The notes beneath the pieces were generated by a model. It was not told the origin of the DNA. It did no database searches and saw nothing but the letters and a program-made list of their open reading frames with translations. A stretch of 63,881 nt of DNA, taken from contig JASJCB010000056.1 in the NCBI GenBank assembly GCA_030066195.1, positions 1-63,881 of the forward strand, written 5' to 3'. The position numbers and the translations under genes are program-made. This DNA comes from Acidobacteriota bacterium (lineage in GTDB: Bacteria; Acidobacteriota; Holophagae; Acanthopleuribacterales; Acanthopleuribacteraceae). Position 1 is the stretch's first letter. The number at the start of each line of letters is the position of its first letter. Shown here in pieces: positions 53,612 through 63,200 of this stretch.

Positions 53612-53881
53612 GTGGTGGGCAAATCATTTAGACCGGACGAGATTCCCTATTTCAGTTACGATCGTGAATTGACGACGGCATCCATCATCGACCGTCTTCA
53701 GCAACCAGGATCGTCTAAATGAATCGAGACCGCGGCCTGGATCATGAGAGAAGCCACCTTCTCCGATGTCCGGTCCTTTTTGACACCCGAAGATGTGGGC
53801 CGACATCTTGAAGCACTCGCTCCGCGTTTGGGTAAGAAGCAGGATTTCCGGCGCTATATTATTGGAGCATGGCGTGATAAT
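53612..53881 (+). pseudogene. Antitoxin copy with an internal stop
   Basis: The GTG start and 36 codons (VVGKSFRPDEIPYFSYDREL...) match the intact antitoxin, then TGG is replaced by TGA. The frame continues after the stop with IETAAWIMREATFSDVRSF and nearly the full remaining protein, and diverges at AWRDNQ. The toxin is absent; the DNA runs into the end of the SecA-like gene. Confidence 0.9.
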
Positions 53882-53900
53882 CAAAGGTTCGAGACTCGCC

Positions 53901-56354
53901 CTACATGGTGTGTTTTAGTTGGAGATAGATCAGGGTTTTGACCATTTCCTCGTCCATCTTGTACATCAGGTTTTCAAACAGGCTCTTGCTTTTCACTTTG
54001 TACTCGAGAAACGCGTCTTTCGGGCGGACGACAACCTGATCTTTGAGTAGCTCCATGTTAAGAATATGATCTTTCCACTGTTGGTCCATCGTGTATAACA
54101 TGACGAACCGCTCATGCTCGGCCGCTATATCGGGAGTTAATCCAAGAACCTCCCATTTGCGGGTATATTCCCGCCGGGTGACGGCCCTGATTTCCCGGCG
54201 CAGGATCTCGGAATCCAGGGGCTGCATTTCTCGCACCATCTCAGTCGGTTTGAATTTGAATTGGGCTTCCAGATAGCTGAAGAGCTGCTTTTTGTGTCTT
54301 TGCTCGGGGTGCTTGACAGCTTCGAAGTTTTTCAATTCCAAATCGATCAGAGACTCCATGCTCCGGAACAAATAGGTGCGTGGATCGTTACGCAACAGCA
54401 GGTCCCGGCGCAAACGATAAAAGCTAAGGCGGTGTTCATTCATGACATTGTCATATTCAAGCAGGAGTTTGCGCATCCGGAAGCCGCGCTGTTCCAAGGG
54501 TTTTTGGGCTCGTTCCACCGCGCGGTTCACCTTTTTACCCATGATGGGTTCGTCGTCTTTGTCATGACCCGGCGATTTACCCTTGAAACGCTCTGAGTCG
54601 AAAAAGCGCATGCTCTTGTCTTCCAGGGAGAGGTAGAAACAGCTTTTGCCCGGGTCACCTTGACGACCGGATCGACACCGCAGCCGGTTGTCGAGGCGTC
54701 GGGATTCGTGCCGTTCGGTGCCGAGGACGTAGAGGCCGCCTACCTCCAACACTTTTTTCTTTTCCTGGTCGCAGGTCTTTTTGTGCCTGGCCAAAAGCAG
54801 TTCATAATCCGCCTCGGGTTTAAGCCTGTGTTCCGCGATAGCCGGAGCTTCCGGATTACCACCCGGCAAGATGTCGGTACCGAGGCCCGCCATATTGGAG
54901 GCAATGGTAAGGGCGCCCAGACGGCCCGCCCGGGCCATGACTTCCGCTTCGGACTCGTGGGATTCGGCGTTCAAGACCACGTGTTTGATCCCTCGTTTGC
55001 GGAAATAGGCGGATAACTCCTCACCGGTCTCGCCGTCAACGGTACCCACCAGCATAGGACGACCCTTGCGGTGCTGAGCTTCGATTTCATCAACAATGGC
55101 GTCGATTTTGGCTTTACGGGTCTTGAAAACGAGATCATCGGCGTCTTCCCGGATCATGGGCCGATTGGTGGGAATCACCACTACTTCCAGCTTGTAGATG
55201 TCGAGGAATTCCGCGGCTTCGGTTTTCGCGGTACCGGTCATACCGCTCAATTTCTCGAACATTTTGAAGAAGTGCGTAAAGATGATCGAGGCCATTGTCT
55301 CGCTCACATTCTCGATCTTGACACCTTCCTTGGCTTCAAGGGCCTCGTGCAACCCGTCGGAATAGCGGCGGCCTTGCAATGCCCGGCCCGAAATCGCTTC
55401 GATAATATCGATCCGGTTGTCTCTCAACAGGTAATCCACATCCCGTTTGAATAGTTTGTGAGCTATGAGGCTTTGCTTAAGGTAGTGCAGCATCGCGATA
55501 TTGGTGGAATCGTATAAGTTGGGCAGATCGAGTATGGATTCCATGCGCCTTATGCCCTCTTCGGTGAACAGGGCCTCGGGCTTTTCACTGTCGACGATGT
55601 AGTGGACTTCCTGCTCCAGTTTCAGGATCACGGCATTGGCCTCGTGGTACCTATCGGTTCTTTCATCGGTAGGCCTGGAAATAATGACCGGGGTCCGGGC
55701 CTCGTCGATGAGTACCGCATCCACCTCGTCCACGACGGCATAGATGAGATCCCGTTGCACCAGGTCTTGCGCATTGTGCTTCAGGTTATCTCGTAGGTAA
55801 TCGAAGCCGAACTCGTAGGCATTGCCATAGGTGATATCACAGTTGTATGCTTCGCGGCGCTCCTTGTCTTTGATGCCGTTAATGATGGTCCCCACGGTCA
55901 TACCCAGGAAGCGGTAGATCTTGCCCATCGACTCGGCGTCCCGTTTGGCCAGGTAGTCGTTGATGGTGACCAGCCAGGCCCCTTTGCCGTTGAGGGCATT
56001 AAGGTAAAGAGGCATGGCGGCAGTCAGGGTTTTGCCCTCACCGGTCGCCATTTCCGCGATGCAACCGTTGTGCAGCACGATACCGCCGAGCACCTGGTTT
56101 GTGAAGGGCCACAAACCCAAGACGCGCCGCGATGCCTCCCGAACCGCGGCAAAGGCCTCCGGCAAGAGATCATCCATGCTCTCACCTTCTTCCAGGCGCC
56201 GCTTGTATTCTTTGGTCTTACCACGCAAATGCTCATCGGAGAGTTGCCGCATTGCGGGTTTCCAGTCCTCTACCGCTCCGGCCCGGGGAAGGAGTTTTTT
56301 TAATGCTCGTTCGTTTTTGCTGCCAAAAAGCATTTGTGTAATTCCAGCAAGCAT
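53901..56354 (-). CDS. secA: Divergent SecA translocase ATPase
   Basis: An 817-aa SecA-family protein, the ATPase that drives preproteins through SecYEG. Walker A TGEGKT (104-109), VDEVDAVLIDEART (Walker B region), NVSETMASI, SGMTGTA and SGRQGDPG are all present. Key positions differ from normal SecA: motif V reads MAGLGTDI with Leu491 where Arg is nearly invariant, and LRCRSGRQG has Cys560 in place of Gly. The two-helix finger region MELLKDQVVVRPKDAFLEYK departs from the usual MDHLREGIGLRGYAQ pattern, and the C-terminal linker and zinc-binding Cys motif are missing. It may be an accessory paralogue with a special substrate, or a gene losing function; a main secA should be elsewhere. The start has only a weak ribosome site, and ATG at residue 8 is an alternative. 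Confidence 0.85.
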   Translation of the reverse strand: MLAGITQMLFGSKNERALKKLLPRAGAVEDWKPAMRQLSDEHLRGKTKEYKRRLEEGESMDDLLPEAFAAVREASRRVLGLWPFTNQVLGGIVLHNGCIAEMATGEGKTLTAAMPLYLNALNGKGAWLVTINDYLAKRDAESMGKIYRFLGMTVGTIINGIKDKERREAYNCDITYGNAYEFGFDYLRDNLKHNAQDLVQRDLIYAVVDEVDAVLIDEARTPVIISRPTDERTDRYHEANAVILKLEQEVHYIVDSEKPEALFTEEGIRRMESILDLPNLYDSTNIAMLHYLKQSLIAHKLFKRDVDYLLRDNRIDIIEAISGRALQGRRYSDGLHEALEAKEGVKIENVSETMASIIFTHFFKMFEKLSGMTGTAKTEAAEFLDIYKLEVVVIPTNRPMIREDADDLVFKTRKAKIDAIVDEIEAQHRKGRPMLVGTVDGETGEELSAYFRKRGIKHVVLNAESHESEAEVMARAGRLGALTIASNMAGLGTDILPGGNPEAPAIAEHRLKPEADYELLLARHKKTCDQEKKKVLEVGGLYVLGTERHESRRLDNRLRCRSGRQGDPGKSCFYLSLEDKSMRFFDSERFKGKSPGHDKDDEPIMGKKVNRAVERAQKPLEQRGFRMRKLLLEYDNVMNEHRLSFYRLRRDLLLRNDPRTYLFRSMESLIDLELKNFEAVKHPEQRHKKQLFSYLEAQFKFKPTEMVREMQPLDSEILRREIRAVTRREYTRKWEVLGLTPDIAAEHERFVMLYTMDQQWKDHILNMELLKDQVVVRPKDAFLEYKVKSKSLFENLMYKMDEEMVKTLIYLQLKHTM

Positions 56355-56594
56355 CAGTGCCCTTTCTCACCTCTGATAAAAAAACGAACCACCACTTGTT
56401 CCTACATCATAATGGGTCCCTTCACTTTTTACGAGGGGCTTTCTCCCCCGGACGGTTTCAGCGATGTGCACGCCACTCGACAACTTCATGTGACTCACCG
56501 GTGCGACAGTGCTTTCAAATACCCGGCCGATGCATTCCGGACCAAAGTGGTTCATCTCTATATGCTGAATGCTTTTCAAGAAAATCCCGGCTGT

Positions 56595-56810
56595 TAACCC
56601 TGGTAACCGGGGTGAAGGAGGCAAATGGAAACCATCGGCGACGGCCAAATGCCGACTTCCGGAGTCCGGGTTTATTCTCGATGATCGAAAACCGCGGACG
56701 ATTGAGTGACACCGCATTAGGAACCCACTAACCGGAGAGCCGTATGCGGGGGAGCCGCATGTACGGTTCGGAGAGAGGTGCGGCGTTGCGTCCCTACCCC
56801 CATCCAGGGC
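56595..56810 (+). mobile_element. Group II intron 3' remnant
   Basis: A stretch ending in domain V (56737-56769): GAGCCGTATGCGGG-GGAG-CCGCATGTACGGTTC folds into the typical two-part hairpin with the catalytic AGC near its 5' base. The following GGTGCGGCGTTGCGTCCC could be domain VI, and the upstream 140 bases hold small inverted repeats fitting domain IV/ribozyme remains. No reverse transcriptase or maturase frame is near, so it is a non-autonomous fragment. The 5' limit is uncertain. Confidence 0.65.
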
Positions 56811-56815
56811 TCACT

Positions 56816-58018
56816 TCATGGAGTCACGGCTTTGACCTGAATAGCGGTATATCCCGATGGGAAGGAAACGTTTGCTATCCAGGTGGCTTGAGTCATTGTT
56901 CCACTATCGAAAGCAGCCTCGGCGATTATCGCTTGTCCACGCCGTGACACCAGGCGGACGGTTACCACGGCATCGACGGCCAATCCCCTGCTTTCGATCA
57001 CGATATCGACGGGACTGTCTTCCCCGATCTGTACATCCGCACCCGGTAAATCCATATTGGCGCGCGGGTCCGGCGGGGCATCGATACCCGCGATGGAAAC
57101 GATGCGCAAGGTCGGGCTGCCGGCTTGGGGCCATATCAAAGGCGGGTCATCCGGCTCGCTGACGGAAGCACCCGGCTGACTTTGAAGGGTCCCTTCAATA
57201 ACATTGGCTTCAACCCGTATCCTTCCCATGCCCCCGCCATTGCCGCCGGAAGCATCGAGTAGACCGGCGCCGTTGACCTCATCGGCCACCAATCGGACGG
57301 CCCCGCCGCTACTTGCCTTCAGGTTCAGCCTTCCTCTTGCCAGGATTTGCCCATTCACCGTGATGGTTCCCCGGGCCGCGATCAAGATAGCGCCTCCGCC
57401 TCCTTCACCGATATAGGGGCCGGAACCCGCAATGAAATGGGCCCCCGCGCCGGAGCCGCCGATCAAGGGAACGATTTGCGTGTTTCCATAGGTTGCCGTG
57501 TTGCCGATTCCTTCCGTACCATAACTCGCGTTACCCGCGAGCGCGCCGCCGCCGGGCCCAAAACCCGGCCCCGGTTCAAAGGTATGATGGTTCATATAAC
57601 CGCCGCGGAATCCCCCCGGGCCCGGCTCACCAAAGGTTTGTGGATTTGGGTTGGCAAGGGTGACCGGAAATGCATTGAGATCAACGACCCCGTCAATCAC
57701 GACATCGCCGCTGACCAACCAAACCACGGGGGCTCTGGACGCATGGTTGGAAAAACTGACCGTCACTTCCTCTGGAATCATCACCGAATCGTAGCGGAAG
57801 ACCACCGCCCATTTTGCGGCATCGTAGGTTCCTCGGCCCGGACTGGTATTCGTTGCATTCCAGGCATTGGTAGCCGCATCATCGAGGTCGATGGTGATAT
57901 CCGCGGTCGGTTCCAGGGCGCCGTCGGACCCATCCGCACCGTCGATGACCAGTTGTGCCGGGCTGTCGATACAAATACTTCCCATCAGTAATAAAAAGAC
58001 CCACTGGACCGGTTTCAT
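56816..58018 (-). CDS. Secreted glycine-rich protein
   Basis: A 400-aa exported protein. Residues 1-20 are a signal peptide (MKPVQWVFLLLMGSICIDSP). The middle is Gly-rich (GEPGPGGFRGG, GPGFGPGGGALAG, GGSGAGAHFIAGSG, GEGGGGAILIAARG) with short beta strands, resembling the repeated outer-surface proteins of bacteria that carry such patterns of exposed sheets. The C-terminal ~100 residues form an Ig-like domain (VRLVSRRGQAIIAEAAFDSG...). It starts 3 bases after the stop of the LVIVD protein upstream on the minus strand and is probably co-transcribed with it and the RHS gene. The function is unknown. Confidence 0.7.
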   Translation of the reverse strand: MKPVQWVFLLLMGSICIDSPAQLVIDGADGSDGALEPTADITIDLDDAATNAWNATNTSPGRGTYDAAKWAVVFRYDSVMIPEEVTVSFSNHASRAPVVWLVSGDVVIDGVVDLNAFPVTLANPNPQTFGEPGPGGFRGGYMNHHTFEPGPGFGPGGGALAGNASYGTEGIGNTATYGNTQIVPLIGGSGAGAHFIAGSGPYIGEGGGGAILIAARGTITVNGQILARGRLNLKASSGGAVRLVADEVNGAGLLDASGGNGGGMGRIRVEANVIEGTLQSQPGASVSEPDDPPLIWPQAGSPTLRIVSIAGIDAPPDPRANMDLPGADVQIGEDSPVDIVIESRGLAVDAVVTVRLVSRRGQAIIAEAAFDSGTMTQATWIANVSFPSGYTAIQVKAVTP

Positions 58019-58021
58019 GAC

Positions 58022-60244
58022 CTACTCCTTCTTCCGTTTTCGAATCCCGGGGGATTCCTGGTTTTCTATGCTCACTTCGCGCGACCGGGCCGTTCCTCTC
58101 GGAGAGCCCGAGTTGAATAAGGTCACCTCACGTGAGAGGCTGTGCGTGCTGTCGGAGCGGCCCGTATTGAACACGGAAATCTCCCGAGAGAGACTGTCCG
58201 TACTGTCGGGGCGGCCTGTATTGAACACTGAAATCTCCCGTGACATGACTTGCTGCCGTACTTGAAGATTCAGGGGGGAGGTGAGGGTCGTGTTCCCCGC
58301 GGCGTCGGAAACCTCGATGGTCAACGAATAAGAGCCGGGGGTTTGAGGGAGTTGGATCACCCAGCGGTTTCCGGCCAGGCGGTACGCGGTTACCTCGACC
58401 CCATCGATAAAGAAGCGAACCGAAACGATGCCCACATTATCGACCGGGTCAAAGGTGATGATCACCTCATTGCCGGTGAACAGGGGTTGCGTTTCAGGAT
58501 GATCGAGCAGTGTCACGGCGGGCGGCTCCGTATCCGGTATCACGGTGACACTGATCGGCGCCAGTTCGGTGAAGTTTCCCCCGGTATCACTGGCCCGCGC
58601 CCCCAGGGTGACCAGGGATGCGCCGGAGGTTGGGGCGGTCCAAGCCAGTTCAAAGGGAAAGCTGCCGTCGGTAGCTACATCGATGCCGTCGACGGTGAAA
58701 GTGACATTGCGAGGCTGCACATCGTCCGTGATCGAGGCGGTTACGGTGAGACATTGTCCCTCGGCAACGGTCGTGCCGGGTATGGACAGGGATAACGATC
58801 CCGTGGGCGGTTGACCCGCGATGTCCACGGGCTGATAGTTGACTACATGCATGCCGTTATGGTGATCGGCCACGTAACACAGCCCGTTGTAAAGCGTTAC
58901 CGCACGGGCAATGCCGGGGGTCCGGAATTCGGCGAGAAAATTCTGGTCGCCGATCAGCGCGGGGTCACGGGTGTCATACAGGGAGAGGTGTTGTGAACCG
59001 TCGAACAATGGGGAGTTGGGGCCGACGGCAGCCAGACCCAGACCGGCGCCGTTCTGAACAATCTGCTTCCAGCCGAATTGGGGTGTTTCCGCGAGTGTAA
59101 TCAGCCTCGGATCGGCGGGGTCTGACACATCGAAGGTATTGGGACCCCGGCGGTGGACCAGCCAGGCGATCCCATTCCCCACGAAGATTCGTCCTCTGCC
59201 ATGATTGCTGTTGATATTTCCGGGGGCGCCTATAGAACCGGCCGGGCTGAAATACTTGCCATGCAACAGCAAGATGTGGAGGGATTGGTTTCCATAAACG
59301 TACAGCTTGCCGGCTTCCAGGGCGATGTCTTCAATACGGCCGCCCATATGACGCTGCTGTAGGATCTCACCGCTGGAAAGAGCAACCGAACTGAGCCACC
59401 CGTCGACGCTCCCGGTGAAGGCCAGGTCCCCGGCAGCCGCGACCGCCTGGACATGGCTCCCCAGCCTTTGGAAACCCACCTGACGAACAATGGCGGCGGC
59501 GGGTGGATCGGTAATATCGATCACAGCCAGGCCGTGATCACCGTCCGCCACGGCGGCCAGATTGCCCGACCCGGCCACGGCCGAAGCCCGTCCGGGTGTA
59601 TCGACCCGAGCAATGACCAACGGCTCCATACGATTGAATACATTGAAGACAACAATGCCCTCCTCGCTGTCGGCGGCGATCACCACGTCATTGTGAGCGT
59701 GGATGTCGATAGTGGTTCCCCGTGTATCGGCGGTGCCGATGATGCCGGTCCGCGATGCTGCCGGTTCCAGACCGAGATCAATAGCAGCGCCGTCATCGAT
59801 GCCGTCGCCGTCGGTATCGGTATTACCGGGGTCGGTACCCAACACAAATTCGATATCGTCACTGAGGGTATCGCCGTCCGTGTCGGGCCGGGTGGGCAGC
59901 CCCAGGGCAACCTTGGGAATAGTGAAGGCCGAGCCGGACGGGCCGGTACGGAACTCGACGAAGCCGATGAGGCGGCCTTGGGGTTGAAAGATCCAGTGGC
60001 GGTAGTGGGTGTTGGGAGCGAGGATGATGCCGTTGAGAGGGAAGCCTTGGGCGGGCATGGTGCCTCGGTTGGTGATTTGGTTTGTGGTTAGGTTTTCTAT
60101 GGCGAAGGAAAGACTTCGATCATGTTGACCACCGAAAAAGAAGGGAGAGAAAAAAAATATCGATATAAATACTGTGCTTTTGTAATAAACAGGGTACCAT
60201 TTAGAACATCTCTTACTTTTTGACTTGAGTTTGATAGAAGTCAT
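58022..60244 (-). CDS. Secreted LVIVD/beta-propeller protein with Ig-like domains and tail repeats
   Basis: A 740-aa probably exported protein. The N-terminus is basic and then hydrophobic (FISIFFFSPFFF near 28-39), a likely signal sequence. Calcium-binding thrombospondin type 3-like Asp repeats follow (DTDGDTLSDD, DTDGDGIDDG at about 120-150), then LVIVD-type propeller blades (about 165-460; IVVFNVFNRMEPLVIARVDTPG, LAVIDITDPPAAAIV), two Ig-like domains (about 475-665), and a C-terminal set of SREISVFNTG repeats. The gene begins 40 bases after the RHS gene and its first ~150 bases are A+T-rich like the RHS tail. It is likely a surface protein that binds other proteins; its relation to the RHS protein is inferred from gene order. 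Confidence 0.75.
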   Translation of the reverse strand: MTSIKLKSKSKRCSKWYPVYYKSTVFISIFFFSPFFFGGQHDRSLSFAIENLTTNQITNRGTMPAQGFPLNGIILAPNTHYRHWIFQPQGRLIGFVEFRTGPSGSAFTIPKVALGLPTRPDTDGDTLSDDIEFVLGTDPGNTDTDGDGIDDGAAIDLGLEPAASRTGIIGTADTRGTTIDIHAHNDVVIAADSEEGIVVFNVFNRMEPLVIARVDTPGRASAVAGSGNLAAVADGDHGLAVIDITDPPAAAIVRQVGFQRLGSHVQAVAAAGDLAFTGSVDGWLSSVALSSGEILQQRHMGGRIEDIALEAGKLYVYGNQSLHILLLHGKYFSPAGSIGAPGNINSNHGRGRIFVGNGIAWLVHRRGPNTFDVSDPADPRLITLAETPQFGWKQIVQNGAGLGLAAVGPNSPLFDGSQHLSLYDTRDPALIGDQNFLAEFRTPGIARAVTLYNGLCYVADHHNGMHVVNYQPVDIAGQPPTGSLSLSIPGTTVAEGQCLTVTASITDDVQPRNVTFTVDGIDVATDGSFPFELAWTAPTSGASLVTLGARASDTGGNFTELAPISVTVIPDTEPPAVTLLDHPETQPLFTGNEVIITFDPVDNVGIVSVRFFIDGVEVTAYRLAGNRWVIQLPQTPGSYSLTIEVSDAAGNTTLTSPLNLQVRQQVMSREISVFNTGRPDSTDSLSREISVFNTGRSDSTHSLSREVTLFNSGSPRGTARSREVSIENQESPGIRKRKKE
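58060..58243 (-). repeat. Tandem C-terminal repeats coding SREISVFNTG-type units
   Basis: Four in-frame units of 17-18 residues begin SREISVFNTGRPDST, SREISVFNTGRSDST, SREVTLFNSGSPRGT and SREVSIENQ. The first two are nearly identical at DNA level, indicating recent duplication. A charged KRKKE end follows. Confidence 0.85.
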
Positions 60245-60284
60245 TGATCGTTACCTTTGAAGTGATCTTGTGTGGTTCCTGTTT

Positions 60285-63200
60285 TTAATGCTGCTTGCAC
60301 TCGTGATACTTCCTGTAGCATTCTCTTCTTCCTTCCATCAACATCAGTTCCCCAATGAATTTTTCAAAAAGATATTTGGCCCATACAAGTGAGTACATCT
60401 CTCCAGATATTAGATCAATAGATCTCTTACATGCAAATTGACGAAATCCAGTATCAAAAAGGCGTTCACATAAAGAGTATCCATTTTCAATCATATTCTG
60501 AGTGATAGACTCACCAGACTCTCTATTTACCTCTGCATCTCTCAGGTAACGGCCAATATTCTCTAGGCAACGATTAAGAGAGTCGGTACAATTTATGCAA
60601 CTGTAGCCAAATGGATCTAGAGATGAGAGTGGGTTGCTATTTACAAATGAAAACGAATTGCCAATATTGTTTCTATCATACCATGTTCCCAACATATCAG
60701 GTGTTGTAAACCTACCTAGTGATGGGCTCATATACCTTGATCTATAATAGTAAAATCTTGTATCAAGATCGTATCTCCGGCCGCTAAATAGATAAGGGTT
60801 TATTGAAGTATGGCTTGAGATGGTTATTGAGTTAGGTAAGAATAGTTGTCCGTAGTCGCTATACTCGAATCTTGACTCTAAATCTTTATTGGATAAAGTA
60901 AGTACTGTGCTGTAGTTATTATCGGCATATAAGTAAATTGCTGACGATGCTTCTTTGATGTTTAGAGGTTCGTCAATATATAATCCATAAGCAAAAGATT
61001 TGTGGGGAAGTTTGTTTGGGTTTTCTTCTTCAATAACTTGCCTAGAGGAGTAATAGAAATTTACTTCTTCGCTAGTTGAATCAGTATTGGTTTTTATTGT
61101 AATTCGGCGACCCAATGCATCATAAGCATATTCTTGACCATGTCCATTCTCATTGCGAGTAAATTCAACCATTAGATTATTGTAATTGTAGATTGTGTCT
61201 CGCTGTTCTGGGAGCCCTGAATTTGTTCTTTTTAAGTTTCCATTAGCGTCATAAATTAGTGCCTTGACTGAGGTTGCTGTATACTGATTCATCTGAAAAT
61301 CTCCAGGCTCAGGCAGCGTCGCATCCATCGTATACTCTCCGGGTTGATCGCCCCCGGTCACCCGAATCCGATTTCCCACCCCATCCAATTCATAGGTAAT
61401 CGTATCGACCGGCCCGCCGGGCGGGTACTTATCCGAACGGATCAGCCGGTTGACGGAATCATAGTGATAATCATGGGTCAGTTGCGGGCCGCCCACCCGG
61501 ATATCCTGGCGCCGCGTTTTGTTGTTCATGGCGTCCCAGGTATAGACCCGGTCATCCAACACACTGTCATCGGCGATTCGGGTATGGCGGGTTCGGATGA
61601 TGCGTTTCACACCGAAATCGCCCGGAGGATTGGGGACGCCGGTGATGCCGTCGTAGGTCCACTCGCTGCGGGTGCCGTTGCCGTATTCCCGGCGTTCTAC
61701 CCGCTCGGGTCCGATATAGTAGTAGGTGGCGATCATGCCATTTTCATCACTGATGGTCTTCTTGCGCTCCAGGGCGTCGTAGGTGGTGGTAATGGTTCTT
61801 CCACTCGGGTAGATGCATTGAATTTTGTTGCCCACGCCGTCGAAAACGGAGTTGGTGGCGCGACCGTTCAACACCTCCCTTGTCACCCGCGACAAGGAAT
61901 CATAGGCCCGAGTAACCAGGGAGTCGTCGTCTTCGGCGGCGACCAGGCGTGACAGACCGTCGTAACTGTAATTTTCAAAGGTGGTGTCGTCAGAAACCCC
62001 GGGCCCCGGCACAATATCCTTGCGGATCAGTCGGTCCAGCTCATCGAATGACGCGGTAACCACATTGCCGTTGGCGTCGGTTTTCCGGACCGCGTTGTGA
62101 TGGGCGTCGTAGCTCGTGGTGTGGACCGTTCCGTCCGCATAGGTTGTGGCAATTTTGCGGTTCAGTCCATCATAGGTGTAGGCCGTGGTGTTGCCGTTGT
62201 CGTCCGTTTGCCCGGTCAGGCGCGAACTGTCGTCCCAGGTTTGACTGGTGGTAATGGTTCCCGTGAGATTGCCGGAACCGTCGCCGCTATCGGTCATCTG
62301 GCGAATGGTGCGTATTTGACGGTTCAACCCGTCGTATTCATGACGGATCACGTTACCTCGGGCATCGATTTGAAGGGTCAAATTGTCGCGGGAATCGTAG
62401 CCGCGACGGTTGACGTTGCCGATGTTGTCCGTGGTTGACGCCAGGCGGTTCAAACCATCGTAGCCGAAGGTGGTGGCGAAATGTTGGTCCGGGCTGCCCA
62501 GGTCCGATTTTTCCAACTCATCGATTCGCGTCACATTGCCATTGGGGTCATAGGTGAACGTTATGGTATTGTTCGCTGCATCGGTGACGACATGCTTGCG
62601 GTTTGCCGTATCGTAGGCGGTGGTGGACTGGTGACCGTTATCGTTGACGGTCCGGACGATTTGGGAATCATCGTTCCAGACGAATTGGGTAACCACCAGA
62701 CCGTCTCCATAGGTTTCGCCACTTTCCGTGTCGAAGAAGGCCGTTTCCCGGCGGATCAACCGGTTCATCGCGTCATAAACCCGTGAATTGTCCGAAAGTA
62801 ATCGGTTGCCCGCGTCACCCGGCACATCGATCAACTCACCGAGTACCCGTTCTCTAATAACGTTGTGATTGGCGTCATATTGGAATTGGGTTTGGTTCCC
62901 CATCGGATCCAGGCTTACGATACGGCGATTGTAGCCGTCATAGGTATAGTGATGGGTATGGGGGCCTGCTTCCAAACCCTCGATACGCCGGATCAGGTTG
63001 CCGTTGCTGTCGTAGTCGTATTGCACGGTCGCCTGATCAGGGCTTCCCGGGGCACGGATTTCCTGGAAAACCAGGTCGCGCTCGTCATACCGCACTTCCA
63101 GCACGTTTTCCGGTTGACGCCCGGCAACGGCTTCTCCATAGCGCGTCAGGATACGATTGCGTTTGCCGTCATACGCATAGGTTTCCACGACCACTTTATG

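Noticed and set aside
56595..56810. Diversity-generating retroelement or complete group II intron
   Set aside because: No reverse transcriptase, template or variable repeat was found; only the domain V region is clear.
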